Part shown: positions 17,087 to 25,559 of the stretch, piece after piece
Position numbering within the stretch: the first letter of the stretch is position 1
Layout: each line of letters opens with the position of its first letter
NCBI GenBank assembly: GCA_009692585.1
Contig: SHYX01000030.1
Location: forward strand, 1-61,342
DNA length: 61,342 bases
DNA from: Myxococcales bacterium
Lineage (GTDB): Bacteria; Myxococcota; UBA796; SXON01
Direction of reading: 5' to 3'
The notes under the pieces: model-generated
What the model was told of the DNA's origin: nothing
Databases searched by the model: none
The model's input: only the letters and a program-made list of their open reading frames with translations
Position numbers and translations under genes: made by a program

Positions 17087-18133
17087 ATGTCCCTCCGCTT
17101 GCGTTCGTCGTCCTCCGATGGAGCCCGTCGCCGATCTGAGCGCTTGACCGCCGAAGAGGAGAAGATGATCGCCCGAGAGATCCGCAAGGCGGAGCAGGTC
17201 GCCCGCGAGTGCGTGGCGGGCATCGACGCCGCAGAGAACATCCTGCGCCGTCGCCCCGATCGCGCCGAGCGTACGCGGGCCGGGGCGGTCGATCGGCTGG
17301 AAGAAGCCGTCCGCGCCGTGGCCAAGGCCGCGCGCCAGGAAGACGATCTCAAGACCTACGCGCGCAAGGCGCAGGGCGCCTGGCAGCAGGCCGAAGAGCT
17401 GCGTTGGCGCCTCGCGATGAGCGGCCGGCGCATCGCCCACGGCGAAGCGCGCAAGCTCGCCGGTCCGTTCATGGACGAAGAGGATCTGGTCCAGGAAGGC
17501 TACATCGGACTGTTGCGCGCCGCCAAGCGCTTCGACCCCGACCGTGGCATCCGCTTTTCAACGTACGCCCGCTGGTGGGTCCGTGCGCAGATGACCCGCG
17601 CCATCGACCACACCGGTCGGCCGGTCCGGCTCCCCGGTTGCGCCGTCGAGCAGACGCGCAACCTGCGCAAGGCCATGAAGCGCTTCGAAGCCGCCGGCAT
17701 CGAGTACAACGTGGGCGACCTCGCCGATGAGGTGGGAATCGACAAGGAACGCGCTGAGCTGCTCCTGTCACAGGGCAACACCATCTCCCTTGAGCAGCCG
17801 GTCGACGACGGCCCGCGCCCCCGCCCGCTGGAGCGTTTCCTGTCCGACGAAGAAGCCGTCGCGCCGGACGAAGAGAGCATTCAGACCCAGGAGCTCTTCC
17901 GCATGAGCAAGGCGTTCAACAACGTCCTCAGCGAACGTCAGCGCTTCGTGCTCACCCGTCGCTATGGCCTCGAGGACGGCGAGTTCCGCACCCTCTCCGA
18001 AGTCGGCAAGGAGATGGGCCTCTCGCGTGAGCGGGTTCGGCAGATCGAACGCGAGGCGCTCATCCGCCTGCGCGACCAGTCGGGCATCCGCGACCTGCGC
18101 GGCCTCCCGCTGCCCGAGCCCGGTGAGGCGTAG
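17087..18133 (+). CDS. Sigma-70 family RNA polymerase sigma factor
   Basis: A 348-residue primary-like sigma factor. A basic, Ser-rich N-terminus and a highly charged helical part (about 20-105) precede region 2 with EEDLVQEGYIGLLRAAKRFDP...FSTYARWWVRAQMTRAI (131-173), region 3 with TGRPVRLPG and the YNVGDLADEVG helix, and region 4 with LSERQRFVLTRRYGL and the helix-turn-helix LSEVGKEMGLSRERVRQIEREAL (303-325). It lacks the long region 1.1 and non-conserved insert of RpoD, so it is closer to group 2 or RpoH/SigB-like factors. The tandem TTGACA boxes upstream suggest housekeeping sigma transcription. Specific regulon unknown. Confidence 0.93.
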   Translation: MSLRLRSSSSDGARRRSERLTAEEEKMIAREIRKAEQVARECVAGIDAAENILRRRPDRAERTRAGAVDRLEEAVRAVAKAARQEDDLKTYARKAQGAWQQAEELRWRLAMSGRRIAHGEARKLAGPFMDEEDLVQEGYIGLLRAAKRFDPDRGIRFSTYARWWVRAQMTRAIDHTGRPVRLPGCAVEQTRNLRKAMKRFEAAGIEYNVGDLADEVGIDKERAELLLSQGNTISLEQPVDDGPRPRPLERFLSDEEAVAPDEESIQTQELFRMSKAFNNVLSERQRFVLTRRYGLEDGEFRTLSEVGKEMGLSRERVRQIEREALIRLRDQSGIRDLRGLPLPEPGEA

Positions 18134-18198
18134 AGCCGGGGAGTGACGTGATCGGGATCGGCTCGGGGGTTCTCCGTGCTCCCAAGCGACGAAGATTC

Positions 18199-18618
18199 CT
18201 AGTGAAACTCCGGTGCTGCCGGCGATTCCGTGGCCTCCGGCGCGATCGGCGACCCGTGGTGCAGGACCAGCCGCCAGCCCTCCGGGCGGCGGATGAACAG
18301 ATGCGTGACCGCGACCCGCCCGAGCGCCTCGCCGTCGCCGGCGATGCTGATGTGCTCCACGTTGTGGATCCGTGCCACGTCGCCGAGGAGCTGCACGACG
18401 ACATCGGCCACCACAAAACGCATGGGCAGCCCCGTCGCGAAGATGTTTGCCCACGACTCCATCACCGCCTCAGAGCCATACACCGGCTCCCAACCCGGGT
18501 GGATGCAGGCGTCGCCCGGGGTGCCCGACCAGCAGGCAGCCATCGCGGTCTGGTCCCTGCGCTCGAACGCGCGGTAGAAGCGCGAGTTGGCAGCAAGGAC
18601 GGCGGTCCGATCGTCCAT
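18199..18618 (-). CDS. SnoaL-like / NTF2-fold protein
   Basis: A 139-residue protein of the SnoaL-like (NTF2-superfamily) type: RFYRAFERRDQTAMAACWSG, then IHPGWEPVYGSEAVMESWANIF, HNVEHISIAGDGEALGRVAVTHLFIRRPEGWRLVLHHGSP. The fold serves as a small ligand pocket, enzyme (isomerase, cyclase) or binding domain. It is the last gene of the minus-strand cassette 18199-21873 and starts eight bases after the dipeptidase stop, so it is probably co-transcribed. The ATG at 18618 gives the exact family start. Reaction unknown. Confidence 0.85.
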   Translation of the reverse strand: MDDRTAVLAANSRFYRAFERRDQTAMAACWSGTPGDACIHPGWEPVYGSEAVMESWANIFATGLPMRFVVADVVVQLLGDVARIHNVEHISIAGDGEALGRVAVTHLFIRRPEGWRLVLHHGSPIAPEATESPAAPEFH

Positions 18619-18626
18619 GTGCTCTC

Positions 18627-19625
18627 TTAACCGATCACGCGGAGCACGTTGGCGCCGTAGGCGGCGTGTACGTCGTCCGCGCTCCAGCCGGCGTCGAGGA
18701 GCGCCTGGGTGAGGTTGGGGAGCTTGTCGGCGCTGTCGAGGTCGGAGGGGAACAGGGCGAAGCCCTCCCAGTCGGTGCCGATGGCACAATGTCGGAGGCC
18801 GACGGTCTTTCGAATGTGGTCGAGGTGCCGCGCCGCGGTGGCGGCCCCACCACGCCCGATGAACGGCGTCACGAAGATCACCCCCACCACGCCGTCGGTG
18901 TCCGCCACCGCACGCAGGACGTCGTCGTCCACCCCCCGGGGCGAGCCGTGGATCGCGGTGCACGCGGTGTGCGAGACGAGCACCGGCTTTCGGGAGCGGC
19001 GGCACACCTCCAGCACCGCGGCCTTCCCGAGGTGGGCGCAGTCGACGAGAAACCCGAGGCGCCAGAGCTCGTCGACGAGGTCGTGTCCGAAGGGGGTGAG
19101 TCCGGCTTGGTTGGACGCGCCCCAGCCCACCATCGGGCGCGCCGCCTCGTTGGCGGTGAAGTGCACGATGCCCACGTACCGGAGTCCGCGCGCAAAAAAG
19201 CCCGGCAGGTCGTCGAGCCGCCCGTGCAGGCCGTGCGCGCCCTCGAGCCCTGCGAAGCAGGCGATGCGCCCCTCCTCGTGCGCAGCCCGGATCTCCGCCG
19301 CTGACCCGCAGATCTTCAGCGTAGCCGGGCTTCGCGTCACCTCCGCGTGCAACGCGTCAAGGTCCCGCGTGATGGCGGCCGGCCCACCCGTCCATCGAAA
19401 GGGGCTGGTCACCACCCCGAAGGCGATGGCCCCGACGTTGCCGTCGACGAGGCGCGGCACGTCGCAGTGGCCGAACAGCGCGGCGCCGGGCAGGGGGTTG
19501 GGGCGGTGTCGTTTCTGCCAGTCCCATCCGAGAAAGTAGCGGGTGAGCAAGAGGTCGCAGTGCAAGTCGACGATCAGCGCCGCATCGTGGACGGCTCGCG
19601 CCTCGGCGGACGGGGCCCCGGTCAC
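18627..19625 (-). CDS. Membrane dipeptidase family (M19) metallopeptidase
   Basis: A 332-residue renal-dipeptidase-like zinc enzyme, a family that cleaves dipeptides, including ones with a D-residue. Metal ligands are visible in IVDLHCDLLL (His22, Asp24), EGAHGLHG, LVDCAHLG and VSHTACTAIHGSPRGVDDD. No signal peptide or lipid anchor is seen, so despite the family name it is likely cytoplasmic. The GTG at 19625 overlaps the stop of the LuxE-like gene (GTGA), showing coupling. In this cassette it might trim a peptide-like product or act as an amidohydrolase on a pathway intermediate; this is inference. Confidence 0.93.
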   Translation of the reverse strand: MTGAPSAEARAVHDAALIVDLHCDLLLTRYFLGWDWQKRHRPNPLPGAALFGHCDVPRLVDGNVGAIAFGVVTSPFRWTGGPAAITRDLDALHAEVTRSPATLKICGSAAEIRAAHEEGRIACFAGLEGAHGLHGRLDDLPGFFARGLRYVGIVHFTANEAARPMVGWGASNQAGLTPFGHDLVDELWRLGFLVDCAHLGKAAVLEVCRRSRKPVLVSHTACTAIHGSPRGVDDDVLRAVADTDGVVGVIFVTPFIGRGGAATAARHLDHIRKTVGLRHCAIGTDWEGFALFPSDLDSADKLPNLTQALLDAGWSADDVHAAYGANVLRVIG

Positions 19626-20626
19626 GGGAGCCGCGCCCGGGCGGCCTCGGCGCGCAGTGAGCAGCCCCGAAGCTCCGCCCCCGCCAACCGACCGAGGAGG
19701 GTGACCCGGTCGCCCTCGCGGCGGGACTCCACGACCCCGACATCCTGGGTCTCGATGGCGATCACCCCGCCCAGGTTCGCGAGGTCGACGAAGCGGAGGA
19801 CGCCGGGACCGTCGACCGGGCGACCGGTGTAGGGGTCGGCGGTGCGCACGGTGAGCCAGGGCGGCGCGACGAACGGGCCCGGGGCCTGTCCCGCGGCCAC
19901 CGGAGTGGTCCAAAGCTGAGAGGACAACTCCGTCATCCCGTACTGCCCGACCACGCGGGGCGCACCGAAGCGGGCAGCGAGCATCTCATACATCTGGGGT
20001 GCGTCAAGGCGTGTGTCGCGGCCCTTGAAGCCTCCGGTCACCATCACCACGCTGTCGGAGGCGAGCGAAACATGTCCAGGTCGCGAAAGCAGACTGTCGA
20101 GCGCGAAGGCGGTGGCTCCCACGAACACCGGCCCGAAGCTCGCCATTCGATCCAGGCGCTCCCAGGCATCGTCGTCCACTCCCGCGACGTCGAAGGCGGG
20201 TTCCACCGGTCCGAACGTGCGGAGCATGTGGGCAAGTGAGCTGTCCGACTCCGTTGGACAGAGGCTGAAAATCCTCTCCGGGCGGCCAGTGATACATCGG
20301 TCGATGTGTTGTACCGAGCCGTGGTCGTAGAGGCGGGTGTCACGAGCCCGACGCACGCCGCGCGTCTGCCCGGTCGTGCCGCTGGTCCGAAAGACGACGT
20401 CGGTGGGGAGCGCCGGCATCGGACCGAGATCGAGCTCCTTGAAGAGTGACACCGGGAGCGCGGGAATCTCGTCGATGGTCCGTGGGTGGTCGGGACTGGC
20501 GAGCGCCGCCAGGAGCGGACTCGCGGCGCACTGCGCGGCGTAGGCCTCGAGCGCAAGGACATCGACGTCTCCGTCGCCGCGTTCGATGAACGCCGCGATG
20601 CGGTCGTGGAGGGTCAGCGCTGCCAC
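19622..20626 (-). CDS. LuxE-like acyl-adenylating enzyme (acyl-protein synthetase family)
   Basis: A 334-residue ANL-superfamily relative, similar to LuxE of luminous bacteria, which activates fatty acid as acyl-AMP. Key segments: LPVSLFKELDL, the P-loop-like FRTSGTTGQTRG (79-90), GGFKGRDTRLDAPQMYEMLAARFG, and VVGQYGMTELSSQ, the acyl-adenylate motif. It lacks the large C-terminal subdomain of full ANL ligases, as LuxE does. GTG start; the first 13 bases overlap the aminotransferase end and the stop overlaps the dipeptidase start. No luxC reductase or luciferase genes are near, so it probably serves another acylation. Confidence 0.85.
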   Translation of the reverse strand: MAALTLHDRIAAFIERGDGDVDVLALEAYAAQCAASPLLAALASPDHPRTIDEIPALPVSLFKELDLGPMPALPTDVVFRTSGTTGQTRGVRRARDTRLYDHGSVQHIDRCITGRPERIFSLCPTESDSSLAHMLRTFGPVEPAFDVAGVDDDAWERLDRMASFGPVFVGATAFALDSLLSRPGHVSLASDSVVMVTGGFKGRDTRLDAPQMYEMLAARFGAPRVVGQYGMTELSSQLWTTPVAAGQAPGPFVAPPWLTVRTADPYTGRPVDGPGVLRFVDLANLGGVIAIETQDVGVVESRREGDRVTLLGRLAGAELRGCSLRAEAARARLP

Positions 20627-21873
20627 TGGAGCGCGTCCGTGAGCGCGGCGACGAAGCCCTGCGCCTGCGCCATGGTCAGGCCGTAGGGCGGTGTCAGCCC
20701 CAGGGCCTCGGCGCGTTCGCCGCAGGGGAGGACGATGTAGCCGCGGTCGAGCAGATCGTGGGTGGCCAAAGGGGCGTCGTTCACGTGAACGCCGAGCATC
20801 AGGCCGCGTCCCGTCACCTGGGACACGCCGGGCACCGCGCGCAGCGCGGCGGCGAACCAGGCGCCGGTCGAGGCGGCGAGGGGCATCAGCCGATCCAGCT
20901 CACCGAGGGTCGCGAGCGCGGCGGCGCTGCCGACGGGGTGCCCCAGGAAGGTCTGGGTGTGGATCGCGGCGCCGGTGCTGGCCCCCCAGGCGTCCATCGC
21001 GGCCGCCGAGCCCAGGCAGGCGGAGACGGGAAAGCCCCCGCCCAGCGCCTTGCCGAGGCAGAGCAGGTCGGGGCGGAGGTCGCTGGCTAGAAAACGCCCG
21101 GTACGCCCGCAGCCGCTGTAGATCTCGTCGTGGATGATCAAGGCGCCCGCGGCATGCGCGGCGTCATGCAGCCCGGCGAGCCATCCCTCCGGCGCCTCAC
21201 GCATTCCGCCCCGCCCCTGGATCGGCTCGACCAGCACCGCGGCGACGTCCGAGAGCGCCGCCGGATCGGGCAGCGCCCCGCCGAAGGGGGCCCAGGAGAC
21301 GTGGGCCCCGAGGAGCCGCTCGAACGGTTGCCGCATGGTGGGGCGGAGGTAACCAAGGGTCGCGAGCGGCCCAAATGCTAGGCCGTGATATCCACCGTCG
21401 AAGGCGAGGATACGGTGCCGTCCCGTCGCGATGACCGCGGTCTTCACCGCGGCGTCGACGGCATCGCTGCCCGAAGTGCCGAGGATGATCCGCTCCATGC
21501 CCGTGCGGGCGGCCAGCGCCTCCATCAGCTCGATGCGCCGCGGATCGGGGAAGGCGTCGCCCATGGCGTGGACCAATGCGTCGCACTGCAGCTTGACCGC
21601 GGCGATCACCCCCGGGTTCCGATGCCCGACCGCCGCCACGCCGAACCCCGCGGTGAGGTCGACGAAGACGTTGCCATCGACGTCGGTGACGTTCTGCCCG
21701 ACGGCCTCGGCCCAGACGATGGGGTCGATGTCGGCGGCGCCGATCTGCATCGCTCTGCGCCCCCGCCGCGCGGTGATCGCCGGGCATTCATGCAGGGCGA
21801 GGCGGTCGACCCAGGCGTGGCTCAGGGGGCCGGGGACGGTGGAGACGAGCGACGGGAGGGCGCTTCCGGACAC
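20614..21873 (-). CDS. Class III PLP-dependent aminotransferase
   Basis: A 419-residue fold-type I aminotransferase of class III (the acetylornithine / 4-aminobutyrate / DAPA group). It begins with the family-type PGPLSHAWVDRLALHECPAI and VGQNVTDVDGNVFVDLTAGFGVAAVGH; GTSGSDAVDAAVKTA binds phosphate, HDEIYSGCGRTG holds Asp249, and LLCLGKALGGGFP holds the PLP lysine, Lys275. GTG at 21873 is the start that keeps the whole N-terminal block; no strong ribosome site is visible. As first gene of the cassette it would supply or consume an amine for the LuxE-like enzyme. Substrate not deducible. Confidence 0.92.
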   Translation of the reverse strand: MSGSALPSLVSTVPGPLSHAWVDRLALHECPAITARRGRRAMQIGAADIDPIVWAEAVGQNVTDVDGNVFVDLTAGFGVAAVGHRNPGVIAAVKLQCDALVHAMGDAFPDPRRIELMEALAARTGMERIILGTSGSDAVDAAVKTAVIATGRHRILAFDGGYHGLAFGPLATLGYLRPTMRQPFERLLGAHVSWAPFGGALPDPAALSDVAAVLVEPIQGRGGMREAPEGWLAGLHDAAHAAGALIIHDEIYSGCGRTGRFLASDLRPDLLCLGKALGGGFPVSACLGSAAAMDAWGASTGAAIHTQTFLGHPVGSAAALATLGELDRLMPLAASTGAWFAAALRAVPGVSQVTGRGLMLGVHVNDAPLATHDLLDRGYIVLPCGERAEALGLTPPYGLTMAQAQGFVAALTDALQWQR

Positions 21874-21912
21874 GAGGTCGGCTACCCCGTTGTCGGATAC
21901 ACTGCCCGCGCG

Positions 21913-23349
21913 ATGCTGCTGTTGTTCGTTCTGGCCTGCAAGGAGCCCATCACCGAGGTGATCACCGCCGAGGACGGCTCGGTCACCCTCACGCTGGTCA
22001 ACCCCACCTCCTGTGGTAGCTGCGATCCCTTCGAGGGCGTCGAGCAGCTGCGCATCGACGTCGTCGTTGACGGGGTGGTGGTGGATGCGGCGACCTTCAC
22101 CTGGCCGTCGGAGACGCTCACGTTGCCGGCGCTCGATGGTTTCGGGGTGGTTCAGGTGCAGTTGCGGGGGCTGGCGGCCGGTGCGGTGGTGAGCTTCGGG
22201 CAGACACCCGCGTTGGTCGTGGGTCCGGGCCTGGCCGTGGCGTTGCCGGTGACCTTCCTCCCGATCAACCGCGCGTTGCCGCTGACCCAGGCCATGGCGG
22301 CGGGCCGCCATCGCCACGGGTCGATCGCCCGGCGCGACGGGCGGGTGATGCTCTTCGGGGGCCTGACCCGCAACGGGGAGCCGACCGACAGCGTCGAGCA
22401 CTACGACCCGACGGACGGCAGCTTCACCCTGGACGACGTTGTCCTGCCTGCGGCCCTGGCGGACACGCGGGTCGCCGAGGTCCCGGTCACCGGCGAGCGC
22501 TTCCTCTTTGGGGGGGTCGGCGCCGTGGCCTCGGGGGTGGACGTCGCCTCCACGGCGTTGATCGAGTTTGTCGAGGAGCTGGGCACCATCGAGTCGATCG
22601 GGCCGTTGGGCGCCGCGCGCACGGACCACTGTGTCTCGGTCTTCGGCGACACGCAGGTCATCGCGTTCGGGGGGCACGAAGCGGCCAGCTCGACCGGCGA
22701 GTTCTTGCGCTACGACGGCGCCGAGGACCGCTGGCACCTGTCGTCGCTGGCGCTCACCGACTTCGACGATCGCAAGGTCAGCGGCTGTATTCCGCTCGCG
22801 GACGGGCGAACGTTCGTCCAGGGGAGCGGGATCGCGTCCACCGGAATCTGGGCGTTCACGACCGAGACGGTGGGGACGCTCGATCCCGGGGCGGCTTTTC
22901 TGCCCACGCCACCTGAAGACCCCGGGGCAGGGGCGGCCTTCGTCGTCGGGCCCTCGATGGTCGCCTTGGCCGATGGGGACGCCTGGGTGGGGGGGGGCAT
23001 CGATCCGCGCACTGGACTGTCGGCGCCGAGCGCCCGAGAGTTTCGTGCGGCGACGATGCGCTTCGACCCGGCGGATGCCCAACCGGACACCCGGAACTGG
23101 GGTGTCCTGCGTCGGGTCGACGACCGCGGAACCGTGGTGTGGGGCTGCGGTTGGCGCGATCTTGCGCGCGAGCAGGGTGCGTCCTCGATCGAGGTGTTCA
23201 ACGTGGAGACCGGCAGCGTCGGCGGACGCATCGAACTGTCGGAGGCTCGCTCGGGTTGCGATGTGGCCGTGCTTCCGGACGGGGCGGTGTTGGTGACCGG
23301 GGGCGGCGCGGGGCCGTCGGCGGAGATCGTGGTCCCCTACCAGCAGTAG
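21913..23349 (+). CDS. Kelch-repeat lipoprotein
   Basis: A 478-residue lipoprotein (MLLLFVLACKEP, Cys9). An N-terminal beta domain (about 20-125) is followed by a beta-propeller with kelch-like blades: AAGRHRHGSIARRDGRVMLFGGL, RVAEVPVTGERFLFGGVG, ARTDHCVSVFGDTQVIAFGGHE, and near the end SGCDVAVLPDGAVLVTGGG. Kelch propellers bind proteins or glycans; no catalytic copper site of galactose oxidase is evident. Divergent from the aminotransferase, 39 bases away, and convergent with mpl. Confidence 0.82.
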   Translation: MLLLFVLACKEPITEVITAEDGSVTLTLVNPTSCGSCDPFEGVEQLRIDVVVDGVVVDAATFTWPSETLTLPALDGFGVVQVQLRGLAAGAVVSFGQTPALVVGPGLAVALPVTFLPINRALPLTQAMAAGRHRHGSIARRDGRVMLFGGLTRNGEPTDSVEHYDPTDGSFTLDDVVLPAALADTRVAEVPVTGERFLFGGVGAVASGVDVASTALIEFVEELGTIESIGPLGAARTDHCVSVFGDTQVIAFGGHEAASSTGEFLRYDGAEDRWHLSSLALTDFDDRKVSGCIPLADGRTFVQGSGIASTGIWAFTTETVGTLDPGAAFLPTPPEDPGAGAAFVVGPSMVALADGDAWVGGGIDPRTGLSAPSAREFRAATMRFDPADAQPDTRNWGVLRRVDDRGTVVWGCGWRDLAREQGASSIEVFNVETGSVGGRIELSEARSGCDVAVLPDGAVLVTGGGAGPSAEIVVPYQQ

Positions 23350-23370
23350 ATCCTGGCATGGCCACGCGCC

Positions 23371-24810
23371 CTAGCCGGGCCGGTTGGCCTCGATGGCGGC
23401 GAGGAGCTTGGTGTGCAGCCCGCCGAAGCCGCCGTTGCTCAGGACCGCGACCACGTCCCATGGGAGCGCATTGGCGGCCACGACCGCGACGATCTCCTCG
23501 ACGGTCGCATAGGAGAAGGCCTCCTGGCCACGGGCGCGGATGGCGGCCACCAGCTCGTTGCTGTCGAAGCGCTCACCTTCTGCGATCCGGGCCTGGTCGT
23601 GGGCCCCGGCCACGACGACCACGTCGGCGGCACCAAAAGCCTCGGCGTACGCAGCTTGGAACACTTTGCGCCGCGAAGTGGCGCTCCGGGGTTCGAAGAT
23701 CGCCCACAACCGCCGCTTTCCGAAGCGGAGTCGGAGGGACTCGAGGGTCAGCTTCACCGCGGTGGGATGGTGGGCGAAGTCGTCGAGGACGGTGATCTTC
23801 CGGGGCTCGCCAATCACCTCCTGACGACGTTTCACGCCGGAAAAGCTGGAGAAGCCCTTTGCCAAGGTCGGGGCGTCGAGCCCTTCACGGGCGAGCGCGG
23901 CGACGGCTGCGACCTGGTTGTACAGGTTGTGCTCCCCGACCAGTACGCTTTGGAAACGGCCCCAGAGGTTGCCGTCGTGAAGCACCGCGAAGCTCTGCAT
24001 GCCGCGGGCGGTGTCGACTCCTTCGATGCGCCCGTCCCAACTCTGGCCGGCGCCATAGTGCCGCAGTTCGCAGCGCGCCTCCAAACACACGTCGCGAACG
24101 TCGTCATGGTCCCAACGGGCGACGATGCAACCCTCGTCAGGTACGATGGCAACGAGCTTTCGGAAGCTTCGTTTGATGTGCTCCAGGTCGGTGTAGATGT
24201 CGGCGTGGTCGAACTCGACAGAGGTGATCAACGCTGTCTTGGGGCGGTAGTGCAGAAATTTGGGACCCTTGTCGAAGAAGGCGGTGTCATATTCATCGCC
24301 CTCGACGACGAACTGGCGCCCGGTGCCGGTGCGTGCCGTCCGGTCGAAGTTGAGCGCCACCCCGCCGATGAGGAAGCCCGGCGACAGCCCCGCCGCTTCG
24401 AGCAGGTGCGCGGCCAACGCGGTGGTCGTCGTCTTTCCGTGGGTGCCCGAGACGACGATGCTTTGTCGCGACTCAAGGAAGCGCGCCCCGAGGAGCTGGG
24501 GCATCGATGCGTAGGTGAGGGGACCGGCCAGAAGCGCCTGGGCCTCGTCGTACTCGGCGCGAATCACGTTGCCGACGACGACGAGGTCGGGGTCGTGCGC
24601 GAGGTTCGCGGCGTTGTAGCCGATCATCACCTCGATGCCCAACGAGGCGAGGTACTCGCTCATCGGGGGATACACCCCGGTGTCGCTGCCGGTGACGCGG
24701 TAGCCGGCGTCCTTGAGCATGCCGGCGAAGGCGGCCATCGCGGTGCCGCCGATCCCCATGATGTGGACCGATCGGACGGAGTCGGGGAGGGGTCCCGAGA
24801 GGAGCGGCAT
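23371..24810 (-). CDS. mpl: UDP-N-acetylmuramate:L-Ala-gamma-D-Glu-meso-DAP ligase
   Basis: Mpl re-attaches recycled murein tripeptide to UDP-MurNAc. The 479-residue product shows HIMGIGGTAMAAFAGMLKDAGYRVTGSD, the Mpl-type VVVGNVI, the ATP loop GTHGKTTTTAL (122-132), VVEGDEYDTAFFDKGPKF, EFDHADIYTDL, and LDDFAHHPTAVKLTLESLR. These Mpl-type words separate it from MurC, MurD and MurE. I chose the ATG at 24810; a TTG at 24831 is in frame. It implies a DAP-containing Gram-negative wall with recycling. Confidence 0.94.
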   Translation of the reverse strand: MPLLSGPLPDSVRSVHIMGIGGTAMAAFAGMLKDAGYRVTGSDTGVYPPMSEYLASLGIEVMIGYNAANLAHDPDLVVVGNVIRAEYDEAQALLAGPLTYASMPQLLGARFLESRQSIVVSGTHGKTTTTALAAHLLEAAGLSPGFLIGGVALNFDRTARTGTGRQFVVEGDEYDTAFFDKGPKFLHYRPKTALITSVEFDHADIYTDLEHIKRSFRKLVAIVPDEGCIVARWDHDDVRDVCLEARCELRHYGAGQSWDGRIEGVDTARGMQSFAVLHDGNLWGRFQSVLVGEHNLYNQVAAVAALAREGLDAPTLAKGFSSFSGVKRRQEVIGEPRKITVLDDFAHHPTAVKLTLESLRLRFGKRRLWAIFEPRSATSRRKVFQAAYAEAFGAADVVVVAGAHDQARIAEGERFDSNELVAAIRARGQEAFSYATVEEIVAVVAANALPWDVVAVLSNGGFGGLHTKLLAAIEANRPG

Positions 24811-24852
24811 AGCGCGAGCTAACGCGTCCAACCCCGTGCGCTTGCCACGATC

Positions 24853-24866
24853 TACATACTTATGTA
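24853..24866. promoter_or_regulatory. Palindromic operator TACATA-CT-TATGTA before the antitoxin gene
   Basis: Perfect six-base inverted arms flank a two-base centre in an AT-rich island of otherwise very GC-rich DNA. It lies 10 bases before the chosen antitoxin start (24877) and overlaps the alternative start at 24862. Its position fits an autoregulatory operator bound by the antitoxin, and it may also include the promoter -10. Confidence 0.6.
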
Positions 24867-24876
24867 TGCTAAACGT

Positions 24877-25176
24877 ATGAGCACCAAGCGCCGGCTCTCC
24901 GCGTCCGTGGACGCAGAACTGCTACATGCCGCCGAGGCTGCCGTTTCGGGCGGCGACGCCGAGAGCGTCAGCGCCTGGGTAAACGACGCGCTGCGCCTCA
25001 AGCTCACCCATGACGCGCGGCTGGCCGCGCTCGCGAGTTTCATTGGCGCGTACGAGACGGAGCACGGGGAGATCACCGGCGAGGAGCTCCGGCTGGCCGT
25101 GCGAGGGGCTGGCCAATCCGCGATCCTCGTTCGCGGCCCAACTGCACCACCCAGCCGACTGGGAGGCCGCCGGTGA
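24877..25176 (+). CDS. Antitoxin of a type II toxin-antitoxin pair
   Basis: A 99-residue protein starting MSTKRRLSASVDAELLHAAEAAV, followed by AESVSAWVNDALRLKLTHDARL: a short strand then two helices, the pattern of a ribbon-helix-helix DNA-binding antitoxin. The C-terminal part (YETEHGEITGEELRLAV) would wrap the toxin. Its stop overlaps the toxin GTG start by GTGA, the usual arrangement for balanced synthesis. An in-frame ATG at 24862 falls in the palindrome and is less likely. Predicted to repress its own operon with the toxin as co-repressor. Confidence 0.83.
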   Translation: MSTKRRLSASVDAELLHAAEAAVSGGDAESVSAWVNDALRLKLTHDARLAALASFIGAYETEHGEITGEELRLAVRGAGQSAILVRGPTAPPSRLGGRR

Positions 25177-25553
25177 GTCTGGTGCTCGACGCCGGCGCAC
25201 TCGTCGCGATCGCGAGGTCGGATCGCAGCGTAGTGGCGTTGGTGAAGCGGGAGTTGCTCGCCGGGCGGACTCCAATCACCCATGGCGGCGTGGTAGGTCA
25301 GGTGTGGCGTAGCGGGAGCGGGCACCAGGCGAACCTTGCAAGACTCTTGCGCGGCGTGGAAGTCCGTGCGCTGGATGGCGCTCTCGGGCGACGGGCCGGC
25401 GAACTTCTGGGCCTGACCGGAAAGACCGACGTCATCGATGCCGCCGTCGCGCTGCTCGCCCAGGACGGTGACACGATCATCACCTCCGACCCGGGCGACG
25501 TCGCCGCGCTCGTGGCCGCGACCGGAACGCACGCGGACATCGTGCCGGTCTGA
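25173..25553 (+). CDS. PIN-domain toxin (VapC-like RNase)
   Basis: A 126-residue PIN-domain protein, almost certainly a ribonuclease toxin. Acidic metal-binding residues are in LVLDAG (Asp6), KTDVIDAAVA (Asp86, Asp89) and IITSDPGDV (Asp106, Asp109). The second conserved position, often Glu, is Gln43 in GGVVGQVWRSG, a wording I recall as usual in one branch of the family, so activity need not be lost. The GTG start overlaps the antitoxin stop. RNA target unknown. Confidence 0.86.
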   Translation: MSLVLDAGALVAIARSDRSVVALVKRELLAGRTPITHGGVVGQVWRSGSGHQANLARLLRGVEVRALDGALGRRAGELLGLTGKTDVIDAAVALLAQDGDTIITSDPGDVAALVAATGTHADIVPV

Positions 25554-25559
25554 TCCCTC

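Noticed and set aside
18134..18198. A hairpin terminator after the sigma factor gene
   Set aside because: Short GAGCCG and CGGCTC arms are far apart with no T-run; not better than chance in GC-rich DNA.
19622..20626. A luciferase (lux) operon
   Set aside because: Only a LuxE-like gene is present; luxA, luxB, luxC and luxD are absent from the neighbourhood.
25173..25553. Gln43 in place of Glu taken as an inactive PIN toxin
   Set aside because: The words around it (VVGQVWR) are, from memory, normal in one branch of PIN toxins, and the other acidic residues are kept.
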